DNA of 15,592 nucleotides, from positions 1 through 15,592 of the forward strand of contig CAAELC010000073.1 of NCBI GenBank assembly GCA_900756715.1. The letters are read 5' to 3'. Below the pieces are notes generated by a model. The model was not told the origin of the DNA, did not search any database, and was given only the letters and a program-made list of their open reading frames with translations. Source of the DNA: an uncultured Oscillospiraceae bacterium. Lineage in GTDB: Bacteria; Bacillota; Clostridia; Oscillospirales; Oscillospiraceae. The position numbers were made by a program, and so were the translations under genes. The first letter of the stretch is position 1. Every line of letters starts with the position of its first letter. Positions 1 through 5,623 of the stretch are shown here, in pieces.

Positions 1-340
1 GCTGCGCTTTGCATTCAACAATGTGGGTCTGAACGAGCTGGACGATCAGCTTAACGGCACCACCTCTCTGGCTATCTGCGCGGATGATCCCGTTGCTCCG
101 GCCCGAGTGATTGCTGACTATGCAAAGAAGCTCAACGGCAAGTTCGAGATCAAGGGCGGTTTTATGGACGGCAAGGTCGTTTCTATGGAGACCGTCAATG
201 CTCTGGCTTCCATCCCCGCACTGCCCGTGCTGCAGGCTCAGGTTCTGGGTACCATGCTGGCTCCCATTTCCGCCTTGGCTTGCGTGCTGAAGCAGATTGC
301 CGAGAAGGATGGCGCTCCCGCTGAGGCTGCCGCCGAGTAA
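1..340 (+). CDS. rplJ: 50S ribosomal protein L10 (3' part only)
   Basis: The reading frame is open from base 2 and runs to TAA at 338-340, so the 5' part of the gene lies outside the window. About 112 residues remain, beginning LRFAFNNVGLNELDDQLNGT. L10 is the stalk-base protein of the large ribosomal subunit: its N-terminal domain binds 23S rRNA and its C-terminal helix carries L7/L12 dimers. The visible part fits the second half of L10, with an ADDPVAPARV stretch like the usual DPVA motif, a GGFMDGKVV segment, and a C-terminal helix ending in an Ala/Glu tail. The next gene, 69 nt downstream, is rplL, its normal operon partner. In many bacteria L10-L7/L12 represses its own operon through the rplJ leader, which is not in this window. 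Identification is secure. Confidence 0.95.
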   Translation, partial: LRFAFNNVGLNELDDQLNGTTSLAICADDPVAPARVIADYAKKLNGKFEIKGGFMDGKVVSMETVNALASIPALPVLQAQVLGTMLAPISALACVLKQIAEKDGAPAEAAAE

Positions 341-354
341 TTCGGCCCCATTCC

Positions 355-369
355 GGGTACCGCGTACCC
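355..369 (+). other. Intergenic hairpin between rplJ and rplL
   Basis: A perfect 6-bp stem (GGGTAC/GTACCC) with a CGC loop lies 15 nt after the rplJ stop. No U-run follows directly; the next bases are A-rich, so it is not an intrinsic terminator. Inferred role: a processing or stability element that helps rplL be expressed above rplJ, since several L7/L12 copies are needed per L10. Only the inverted repeat is directly visible. Confidence 0.45.
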
Positions 370-409
370 AACCAAACTAAAAAATATCTTTATTTAGGAG
401 GCTATCAAA

Positions 410-781
410 ATGTCCGAGAAAGTTACTGCTATGATCGAAGAAATCAAGGCCCTCACCGTTCTGGAGCTGAGCGAGCTGGTTCACGCTCTGGAGGAGGAGT
501 TTGGCGTTTCCGCTGCCGCTATGGCCGCTCCCGCTGCTGGCGGTGCTGCTCCCGCTGCCGAGGAGAAGACCGAGTTTGATGTGGTTCTGACCGGCTTTGA
601 CGCTGCTCAGAAGATCAAGGTCATCAAGGTTGTCCGCGAGATCTGCGGTCTGGGTCTGGCCGAGGCCAAGAAGGCCGTTGAGGAGGCTCCCACCACTCTG
701 AAGGAGGCTCTGTCCAAGGACGATGCCGAGGCTCTGAAGAAGCAGGTCGAGGAAGTCGGCGGCAAGGTCGAGCTGAAGTAA
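410..781 (+). CDS. rplL: 50S ribosomal protein L7/L12
   Basis: The product has 123 residues, the normal family length. It forms the flexible ribosomal stalk that recruits and activates translational GTPases. The N-terminal dimerisation domain (about 1-35, MIEEIKALTVLELSELVHAL) is followed by an Ala/Pro/Gly-rich hinge (about 36-52). The C-terminal factor-binding domain (about 53-123) carries the conserved segments EFDVVL, IKVIKVVREI, GLGLAEAKK and a C-terminal VEEVGGKVELK. The ATG at 410 is set by TAGGAGG at 395-401, 8 nt upstream. A strong terminator follows 14 nt after the stop. rpoB, which commonly follows rplL in bacteria, is absent here. Identification is secure. Confidence 0.98.
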   Translation: MSEKVTAMIEEIKALTVLELSELVHALEEEFGVSAAAMAAPAAGGAAPAAEEKTEFDVVLTGFDAAQKIKVIKVVREICGLGLAEAKKAVEEAPTTLKEALSKDDAEALKKQVEEVGGKVELK

Positions 782-795
782 TTTCGGTTGATTTG

Positions 796-829
796 AAAAT
801 CCCCATCCGCTCTGCGGGTGGGGATTTTT
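796..829 (+). terminator. Intrinsic terminator of the rplJ-rplL operon
   Basis: A 15-bp stem (AAAATCCCCATCCGC pairing with GCGGGTGGGGATTTT, one G-U wobble) with a TCT loop is followed by a T-run at 825-829. It starts 14 nt after the rplL stop. Confidence 0.93.
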
Positions 830-858
830 CTGCCTTTCCGTCCAGTCTCCGCGCAGCC

Positions 859-874
859 GGAGGGTCCCTCCCCT
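859..874 (+). other. GC-rich palindrome in the rplL-holin gap
   Basis: GGAGGG and CCCTCC at 859-871 are perfect inverted halves around a single T, followed shortly by CCTTTT. It could act as a weak back-up terminator, but the stem is too tight to be convincing. Beyond this, the 175-nt gap at 830-1004 holds only a possible sporulation promoter and the holin ribosome site. Confidence 0.25.
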
Positions 875-932
875 TTTCAGCGCTTGCACAAGGTCGGGCA
901 ACAACGGCGGCAACTCTCTCCCCTATGCGATT

Positions 933-960
933 ACAGGCGGGTGGTGCGTTTCATAAGGCA
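933..960 (+). promoter_or_regulatory. Possible sigma-K-like promoter for the lysis cassette
   Basis: AC at 933-934, a 17-nt spacer, then CATAAGGCA at 952-960. The sigma-K consensus in Bacillus is AC-N16/17-CATANNNTA; this site misses one of the two last -10 bases. The expected start, near 966, leaves a leader of about 40 nt. The only sigma-A-like -10 nearby, TATACT at 980-985, has no recognisable -35 and would start transcription inside the ribosome site at 991-997. This is a weak, purely pattern-based call. Confidence 0.25.
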
Positions 961-1004
961 CGCTTACGCCCAAAAAATCTATACTGTTTTGGGGAGGTTA
1001 TCAG

Positions 1005-1220
1005 ATGAAAACGAACTGGAAAACATGGATCAGAGCGGCGGCCGTGCGAGCCATCCGTACCATCGCCCAAACGGCTGTGGCCACCATGGGCACCAGCATG
1101 GTGCTGGATGATGTGAATTGGCTGATGGTGGGCAGCGCATCGCTTCTGGCGGGGATTCTGTCCCTGCTGACCAGCGTGGCCGGGCTGCCTGAGGTGCAGG
1201 AGGAGGTAAATAATGGCTAA
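1005..1220 (+). CDS. Phage-type holin, r1t-like family
   Basis: A 71-residue membrane protein. After a basic N-terminus (MKTNWKTWIRAAAVRAIR) come two likely membrane segments, about 15-34 and 38-58, separated by a short polar turn containing DDVNW. A conserved-looking SLLTSVAGLPEV stretch and a short acidic tail follow. This matches my knowledge of r1t-type phage holins, which oligomerise in the cytoplasmic membrane to let an unsecreted endolysin reach the wall. The ATG at 1005 follows GGGGAGG (991-997) by 7 nt. Its last 8 nt overlap the endolysin gene, whose ribosome site AGGAGGT (1201-1207) lies within holin codons, so translation is probably coupled. No other phage gene is visible in the window. 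An alternative role is a holin for non-lytic protein export. Confidence 0.85.
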   Translation: MKTNWKTWIRAAAVRAIRTIAQTAVATMGTSMVLDDVNWLMVGSASLLAGILSLLTSVAGLPEVQEEVNNG

Positions 1221-2142
1221 GGTTTTTCTGTCCCCCAGCGAGCAATTTAACAACGCTTACGCATGGGGGGATACCAACGAAGGGACCCAGTGTGGGCGGA
1301 TTGCCGCCGCTTGTCAGGCCCATTTACAGGCAGCAGGTCTGGAAACAAAGCTAATGCACCGGGGCACCATGGCCCAGAAGATCGGCGCCGCCAACAGCTG
1401 GGGCGCTGACCTGTATGTGTGCATCCACACCAACGCATTTAACGGAAAGGTTTCCGGCACACGGGTCTTTTGCTATGACAAGAGCGGCAAGGGGTATCAG
1501 GCCGCTCAAAAGGTATTCGCCCTTCTTGCACCGCTGACGCCGGGAGAAAGCGAGAGCATTTCTACTGCGGATTTTGCGGAAATCGTGGGGCCTGCAGCCC
1601 CCACCGTGTATGTGGAGTGCGAATTCCATGATGTGGCGTCTGCGGCACAGTGGATCGTGGAGCACACCGAAGACATCGGCCGCGCCATCGCACAGGGCGT
1701 ATGCGACTATTTTGGCGTAACCGAACAGTCGCAGAATACCGGTATGGGCACAGATTTGCTGGCCCGCCAGGTGCTTGCCGGAAAGTGGGGCAATGGGGCA
1801 GAGCGCAGACAGCGCCTGACCGCTGCGGGCTACAACTACGAGCAGGTGCAGGCCCGTGTCAATGAACTGCAGGACGATGTCCCGGCCTCTGCTGCGAAAC
1901 CGGCGGAGGAGGCCGGCATTTCCCTGTCCCTGCGGATGCTGCGCCGGGGCATGAACGGCAATGATGTCCGGGCAGCCATGGTGCTGATGCGGGATAAGGG
2001 ATATTATCCCGACGCGCTTTCTGCCGACGACGAGCTGTTTGGCCCCCGAATGGAGGAGGGTCTGCTGCGTATGCAGCGCGAGAATGAGCTGGGCGCAGAC
2101 GGCGTGCTGGGAAGCGCCAGCTGGTCCTATCTTCTGAAATGA
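1213..2142 (+). CDS. Modular endolysin: N-acetylmuramoyl-L-alanine amidase with CW_7 and PG-binding domains
   Basis: A 309-residue wall hydrolase predicted to cleave the MurNAc-L-Ala bond. Residues 1-168 resemble the zinc Amidase_3 fold: LSPSEQFNN at the strand normally bearing DPGHGG, E23 in TNEGTQCGRIA, the zinc-ligand-like H72 in CIHTNA, and a probable catalytic E135 in VYVECEFHD. Residues 179-219 (DLLARQVLAGKWGNG..RRQRL..AGYNYEQVQARVNEL) are a clear Cpl-7/CW_7 wall-binding repeat. Residues 236-309 resemble a PG_binding_1 domain, with MLRRGMNGNDVRAAM and a DGVLGSASW end. There is no signal peptide, so export must depend on the adjacent holin. The ATG at 1213 overlaps the holin stop, with AGGAGGT 5 nt upstream. 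The first canonical zinc His is missing, as I recall for some clostridial phage lysins. It converges with sigG across a shared terminator. Confidence 0.9.
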   Translation: MAKVFLSPSEQFNNAYAWGDTNEGTQCGRIAAACQAHLQAAGLETKLMHRGTMAQKIGAANSWGADLYVCIHTNAFNGKVSGTRVFCYDKSGKGYQAAQKVFALLAPLTPGESESISTADFAEIVGPAAPTVYVECEFHDVASAAQWIVEHTEDIGRAIAQGVCDYFGVTEQSQNTGMGTDLLARQVLAGKWGNGAERRQRLTAAGYNYEQVQARVNELQDDVPASAAKPAEEAGISLSLRMLRRGMNGNDVRAAMVLMRDKGYYPDALSADDELFGPRMEEGLLRMQRENELGADGVLGSASWSYLLK

Positions 2143-2156
2143 CGCATTTTCTGTGA

Positions 2157-2198
2157 AAAGCAGGCGCACCGTCCTACCCATGGCGGTGCGCCTGCTTT
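2157..2198. terminator. Bidirectional terminator between the endolysin gene and sigG
   Basis: A perfect 15-bp stem (AAAGCAGGCGCACCG at 2157-2171 with its complement at 2184-2198) and a 12-nt loop. Short T-runs follow in both directions: TTT then ATATTTT on plus, TTTTC on minus. Its right arm overlaps the TAA stop of sigG (2197-2199). Confidence 0.85.
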
Positions 2199-2967
2199 AC
2201 ATATTTTCCTTAATCTCCGTAATGGCGCCCTTTTCCAGACGGCTGACCTGTGCCTGTGATATGCCAATTTCCCGGGATACCTCCATCTGGGTTCGCCCCT
2301 CGCAGTAGCGCAGCGCCAGAATGCTGCGCTGCCGCGGCGTCAACCGGGAGATGGCCTCCTTGAGGGACAGCTGCCGCAGCCAGCTTTCATCGGTATTGGT
2401 CTCATCACCGATCTGATCCATCACACACAGGGTATCGCCGCCCCGGTCATAGATAGGCTCATACAGAGAAACAGGGTCTACAATGGCGTCCATGGCGAAG
2501 ACCACCTCCTCCCGGGGAATATTCAGCTGCCGGGCGATCTGCTCCACCGATGGCTCCCGCTGGTTCAGGGCCATCAGCTGCTCCCGGGCCTGCAGGACGC
2601 GATAGGCCGTATCACGCAGGCCCCGGCTGACCCGCAGAGCGCTGTTGTCTCGCAGGTAGCGGCGAATCTCGCCAATAATCATAGGCAGCGAATAGGAGCT
2701 AAGACGCACATCAAAAGACAGGTCAAATGCGTCGATGGATTTAATCAGCCCCACACAGCCCACCTGAAACAGATCGTCCACATTGTCACACCGGCCGGAA
2801 AAGCGTTTCACCGCTGCCAGCACCAGCCGCAGATTGCCGCAGATCAGCTTCTGGCGGGCCGCTTCATCCCCCTGCTTGACCCGGCGCAGCAGCGCCATGT
2901 TTTCCTCATGCTTCAAAACCGGCAGCTTGGCTGTGTTGATGCCGCAAATTTCCACCCGTCCCTGCAT
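2197..2967 (-). CDS. sigG: Sporulation sigma factor sigma-G (late forespore)
   Basis: The product has 256 residues, normal for sigma-G. It directs RNA polymerase to late forespore genes after engulfment. The N-terminus VEICGINTAKLPVLKHEENM is diagnostic of sigma-G. Core region 2 follows: NLRLVLAAVKRF, DDLFQVGCVGLIKSIDAFD (64-82) and SYSLPMIIGEIRRYLRDN (91-108). Region 3 holds REPSVEQIARQLN and DPVSLYEPIYDRGGD. Region 4.2 carries the helix-turn-helix, MEVSREIGISQAQVSRLEK. The ATG at 2967 is preceded by GGAGG (2977-2981) with a 9-nt spacer. In Bacillus sigG sits after sigE; here it stands alone, downstream of the mgtC pair but separated from it by a terminator. A sigma-F/G-like promoter lies upstream. 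Confidence 0.97.
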   Translation of the reverse strand: MQGRVEICGINTAKLPVLKHEENMALLRRVKQGDEAARQKLICGNLRLVLAAVKRFSGRCDNVDDLFQVGCVGLIKSIDAFDLSFDVRLSSYSLPMIIGEIRRYLRDNSALRVSRGLRDTAYRVLQAREQLMALNQREPSVEQIARQLNIPREEVVFAMDAIVDPVSLYEPIYDRGGDTLCVMDQIGDETNTDESWLRQLSLKEAISRLTPRQRSILALRYCEGRTQMEVSREIGISQAQVSRLEKGAITEIKENM

Positions 2968-2997
2968 TTGTGACCGCCTCCATCCCTTGGATGAAAA

Positions 2998-3027
2998 CAG
3001 TATCTCCCGGAACGCGGCTTCATATTC
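2998..3027 (-). promoter_or_regulatory. Candidate sigma-F/sigma-G-type promoter of sigG
   Basis: On the minus strand GAATA (3023-3027) is followed by exactly 18 nt and GATACTG (2998-3004). The Bacillus sigma-G consensus is GHATR-N18-CATWHTA: the -35 matches 5/5 and the -10 matches 5/7. The site is about 30 nt upstream of the start codon, after the mgtC terminator. It fits known autoregulation of sigG by forespore sigma factors, but rests on pattern match only. Confidence 0.45.
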
Positions 3028-3046
3028 CAGCCGGTAAAATTCGATG

Positions 3047-3089
3047 AAAAAACAAGGGCCGGGGCCGGTATTAACCGACCTCAGCCCCT
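3047..3089 (-). terminator. Intrinsic terminator of the mgtC pair
   Basis: On the minus strand a 16-position stem (3074-3089 with 3054-3069; mostly G-C, three G-U wobbles, one mismatch) closes a 4-nt loop and is followed by G then six Ts (3047-3052). It lies 14 nt after the downstream mgtC stop and insulates sigG. Confidence 0.88.
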
Positions 3090-3102
3090 GACTGTTTCCG
3101 TA

Positions 3103-3795
3103 TTACAGCTCCTCCACCGACAGAATCCCCGGCAGCTCCTGCACCCGGCGCAGCAGCGCTTTACCGGAATCGCCCCGGTGCAGGCGAAGTGAAAAAATGG
3201 CGCAGGCTTTGTGGGAATGCGCCTCCATGGACCGGGTAATCTCGATGTTCAGCACCTTGGTATCCTGCTCCCGGTAGAATTCCAGCAGCCGATCCAGACA
3301 TTCCTTGCTGTCGTACTCCACATAAAGGTTTACCTCGGAGGCATTTTCCAGCATTTTGTATTCCAAACGGGAAAACAGCATCTCCGCCAGCAGAATCATC
3401 AGCGTGGTCAGCAGCGCCCCCTCGTAAAATCCGGCGCCCAGCGCAAGGCCAATAATCGCGCTGGCCCAAAGGCCGGCCGCAGTGGTCAGTCCTTTCACCC
3501 GCTTCTGACGGGTAACAATGATGGTTCCCGCCCCAATGAAGCCGATTCCCGCCACCACCTGTGCACCCAATCGGGCAATATCCGTGTAATAATGCAGCTC
3601 CAGCAGCATGTACTGGCTGGTCAGGGTGGTGATAGCCGCTCCCAGGCAAATCAGGATGTGGGTGCGGAATCCGGCAGGGCGGCGCTTATACTCGCGCTCG
3701 ATGCCGATGACACCGCCGCAGAGGACGGCCAGTAGCATACGCACCGCCACCGACAGAAGCGAAGGATCTCTCAACGAATCAAAAATTGGCAGCAT
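3103..3795 (-). CDS. MgtC/SapB family membrane protein (downstream paralogue)
   Basis: A 230-residue protein with the MgtC N-terminal membrane domain and a C-terminal cytosolic domain. Likely membrane helices lie near 15-32, 44-63, 75-95, 103-122 and 124-142. Family motifs are clear: CGGVIGIEREYKRRPAGFRT (26-45), GIGFIGAGTIIV (83-94) and VKGLTTAAGLWASAIIGLALGAGFY (100-124). Residues 150-230 form a soluble ACT-like domain ending LSVEEL. MgtC proteins are linked to growth at low magnesium and, in Salmonella, to F-ATP synthase inhibition; other members' functions are poorly known. The ATG at 3795 has a GGAGGG ribosome site in the 13-nt gap after the upstream paralogue, so the two genes are almost certainly co-transcribed. 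Family is secure, function is not. Confidence 0.92.
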   Translation of the reverse strand: MLPIFDSLRDPSLLSVAVRMLLAVLCGGVIGIEREYKRRPAGFRTHILICLGAAITTLTSQYMLLELHYYTDIARLGAQVVAGIGFIGAGTIIVTRQKRVKGLTTAAGLWASAIIGLALGAGFYEGALLTTLMILLAEMLFSRLEYKMLENASEVNLYVEYDSKECLDRLLEFYREQDTKVLNIEITRSMEAHSHKACAIFSLRLHRGDSGKALLRRVQELPGILSVEEL

Positions 3796-3808
3796 GCTCT
3801 CCCTCCTC

Positions 3809-4537
3809 TCACTTCAGTTCTTCCACCGAGTAAATATCGTCCAGATCGGACAGCTCTGCCATCAGCCGGTCATGGGATTGGCGCTGCTGCAGGCGTATGG
3901 CCAGCGTGACGCCATAGCGCCGGGCCTCGCGCCAGACCTCGCGGTCGATGTCCACCTCATACACAGTGACATTCTGGCTTTTCAGCCGGTTAAACAACTC
4001 CCCCATGTGGTCAAGGGAACGCATCTCAATATAAATATTCATATTCTTGGCGTGCTCGACCACATAAACCTCCAGCCGGGGCAGCACCCGCACCACCAGA
4101 AAGATCAGTACAAAGCCCAGAAGCACACATTCGTAAAATCCCGCGCCGATGGCAAGGCCCATACACGCCGACGCCCACAGGCAGGCGGCCGTCGTAAGGC
4201 CCTTCACCTCTTGCCGGCTGGTCACCAGCACTGTCCCGGCGCCCAGAAATCCGATACCGTTGATCACCTGTGCGCTGAACCGGGAAACATCGGTGTTGAT
4301 CCCCACCATCTGCGCCACCTGTGCCCACGCACCGTGAATCATGTCCGACTCGTACTCGCCCAGCAAAAATGTCAGCGCCGCGCCCAGACACACCAGCATA
4401 TAGGTGCGCAGCCCGGCAGGACGGCGCTTCATTCCACGCTCCATGCCGATGATGCCGCCGCACAGCATCGCCAGCGACAGACGCAGCACCACCGAGGCAA
4501 AATTCAGTTGTCGCAAATATTCCAACCCTTGCAGCAT
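3809..4537 (-). CDS. MgtC/SapB family membrane protein (upstream paralogue)
   Basis: A 242-residue paralogue of the next gene. Shared motifs are CGGIIGMERGMKRRPAGLRT (26-45), GIGFLGAGTVLV (94-105), VKGLTTAACLWASACMGLAI and GAGFYE; it likewise ends in SVEELK. It has a longer loop (about 62-88, ESDMIHGAWAQVAQM) between membrane helices 2 and 3 than its neighbour. Residues about 160-242 form the cytosolic ACT-like domain. I place the start at ATG 4537: a GGTGGAGA-type ribosome site lies about 9 nt upstream, and the protein then begins ML like its paralogue. A GTG at 4555 would add six residues but lacks a good ribosome site. A sigma-A promoter and a structured leader precede it. Regulation may respond to Mg or envelope state (inferred); no M-box riboswitch was recognised. 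Confidence 0.9.
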   Translation of the reverse strand: MLQGLEYLRQLNFASVVLRLSLAMLCGGIIGMERGMKRRPAGLRTYMLVCLGAALTFLLGEYESDMIHGAWAQVAQMVGINTDVSRFSAQVINGIGFLGAGTVLVTSRQEVKGLTTAACLWASACMGLAIGAGFYECVLLGFVLIFLVVRVLPRLEVYVVEHAKNMNIYIEMRSLDHMGELFNRLKSQNVTVYEVDIDREVWREARRYGVTLAIRLQQRQSHDRLMAELSDLDDIYSVEELK

Positions 4538-4554
4538 CGCTCTCTCTCCACCCA

Positions 4555-4567
4555 CGCCGAGACGGCG
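4555..4567 (-). other. Small leader hairpin ahead of the upstream mgtC ribosome site
   Basis: CGCCG and CGGCG (4555-4559, 4563-4567) form a 5-bp stem with a 3-nt loop, a few nt upstream of the ribosome site. It could affect translation or mRNA stability. Only the inverted repeat is directly visible. Confidence 0.35.
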
Positions 4568-4573
4568 CTAATA

Positions 4574-4598
4574 TTTCAGCAAAGTTTCAGTAAACTTT
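4574..4598 (-). repeat. Operator-like repeats in the mgtC leader
   Basis: Two patterns overlap. TTTCAGCAAAG (4574-4584) is followed directly by TTTCAGTAAAC (4585-4595), an 11-bp tandem repeat with 9/11 identity. AAAGTTT and AAACTTT (4581-4587, 4592-4598) form a perfect 7-bp dyad around a 4-nt centre. Both lie just downstream of the probable transcription start. One-helical-turn tandem repeats are typical of OmpR/PhoB-family regulator sites; the dyad could instead bind a dimeric repressor or fold as an RNA hairpin. Confidence 0.5.
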
Positions 4599-4609
4599 AT
4601 GTGCTTAAT

Positions 4610-4638
4610 AGCATACACGATTTTCACATTATTGTCAA
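4610..4638 (-). promoter_or_regulatory. Sigma-A promoter of the mgtC pair
   Basis: On the minus strand TTGACA (4633-4638, perfect) is followed by a 17-nt spacer and TATGCT (4610-4615, 4/6). The predicted start near 4603 gives a leader of about 65 nt. Confidence 0.8.
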
Positions 4639-4641
4639 TAT

Positions 4642-4671
4642 AGCCGCAAAATTTTCAATTTATTTGCCGCT
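4642..4671. repeat. Imperfect dyad upstream of the mgtC promoter
   Basis: AGCCGCAAA (4642-4650) and TTTGCCGCT (4663-4671) are inverted arms matching at 8 of 9 positions, with a 12-nt AT-rich centre. The dyad ends four bases from the -35 hexamer, a typical place for an activator site. The rest of the gap up to 4800 is AT-rich, with no gene or tRNA that I can see. Confidence 0.35.
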
Positions 4672-4809
4672 GAACTATCAATAATAAACAGTATTTTCCG
4701 ATTAAATTTTTTGTCATTAGTAATTTCCATTTCAATTCAGATTAAAAAGTACCAAACATCTGGCATTTTTCCGGTTCCGCAGCACTTTTTGCCGGATACG
4801 CACGGCAAA

Positions 4810-4847
4810 GCGGCCTGCCGCAGTTGTGCAGCAGGCCGCCGTTTTTT
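4810..4847. terminator. Strong hairpin between sortase and mgtC genes, U-tract on the plus side
   Basis: A 12-bp stem (4810-4821 with 4828-4839, one G-U wobble) and a 6-nt loop sit about 17 nt past the sortase stop. On the plus strand it is followed by CG and six Ts (4842-4847), an ideal terminator. On the minus strand, the direction of the sortase transcript, only TTT follows. It probably ends sortase transcription, but the asymmetry favours plus-strand termination although no plus-strand gene is visible upstream. Confidence 0.7.
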
Positions 4848-4856
4848 CATTTTATC

Positions 4857-5588
4857 TCAGCTCTCTACCTGCGTCAGCACACCCAGCACCACATATCGGG
4901 CGTCATCATACTCATAGCTGCAGGTAGACAGCGTCACCAGACGCCCCTCCTCCCCCGGAAGAGGTACCGCTGATTGGAAGGTGGAGCGGCTCATAATGCT
5001 GTCAATGGCTGCCTGCGTGGGATAGGTGGAATAGATTGCATCGTCCGGGTCCACCACTGCACCTGCCAGCAAATCCAGCCGGTATGTGCATTGAGGCGTC
5101 ATGATATACATATGGTCATGCTGTTCATAATAGCCGCTTTTTTTGAAATTCATCAAATTGGCGAACATACTTCCGTTTTTCATGTGATGCCCGTACAAAA
5201 TGGTGTTGCGGTCAGAAAAGTCCGCCTGATTGCTGCATTCCATGAAAATGCTTCCACCGGCATTATAAGAGCCGTCCATCAGGTGGGAGAGGTAGTAATC
5301 ATTGTCACTGCCCTGCATCACCGGATAGTTGATATTGGTATTGGCGCAGTAAATCCACGCCGCTACATCGCTGTTTTCCTGCAGCAGACCGTCAAAATTC
5401 ACGGTAATCCGATCCGGGTCACCCTGCGGCTCCGGCTCTCCCGCAGGCTTCACATACTGATCAATGATCTGTTGGGTTTGCTTGCTGCTCTGCCAGCGGG
5501 CATAATAATAGCTGCCCACCTTATAGGCGGAAAAGGCGAAGATCCCTACAAAAAGGATCAGCAGCACATAATAAAGGCCCTTTTTCAT
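4857..5588 (-). CDS. Class B sortase (transpeptidase)
   Basis: A 243-residue membrane-anchored cysteine transpeptidase that joins sorting-motif surface proteins to peptidoglycan. An N-terminal membrane anchor (about 5-24) follows MKK, so the catalytic domain faces outside. Catalytic residues are visible: H134 in ILYGHHMKNGSMFANL, C223 in VTLSTCSYE and R231 in DDARYVVLG. The TLSTCSYE context and HMKNGSMF segment are class B hallmarks. It has its own sigma-A promoter, and its ATG (5588) has GGGAGGA 8 nt upstream. No substrate with an LPXTG-like or NPQTN-like motif and no pilin gene is nearby, so this may be a housekeeping enzyme with scattered substrates. I give no symbol because srtB usage varies between lineages. 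Confidence 0.93.
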   Translation of the reverse strand: MKKGLYYVLLILFVGIFAFSAYKVGSYYYARWQSSKQTQQIIDQYVKPAGEPEPQGDPDRITVNFDGLLQENSDVAAWIYCANTNINYPVMQGSDNDYYLSHLMDGSYNAGGSIFMECSNQADFSDRNTILYGHHMKNGSMFANLMNFKKSGYYEQHDHMYIMTPQCTYRLDLLAGAVVDPDDAIYSTYPTQAAIDSIMSRSTFQSAVPLPGEEGRLVTLSTCSYEYDDARYVVLGVLTQVES

Positions 5589-5623
5589 TGGCTTTTCCTC
5601 CCATTCCTTTGGAACTTACCTGC

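Noticed and set aside
4538..4856. Mg-sensing M-box or other riboswitch upstream of the mgtC genes
   Set aside because: The predicted leader is only about 65 nt, too short for an M-box, and none of its conserved structure is recognisable.
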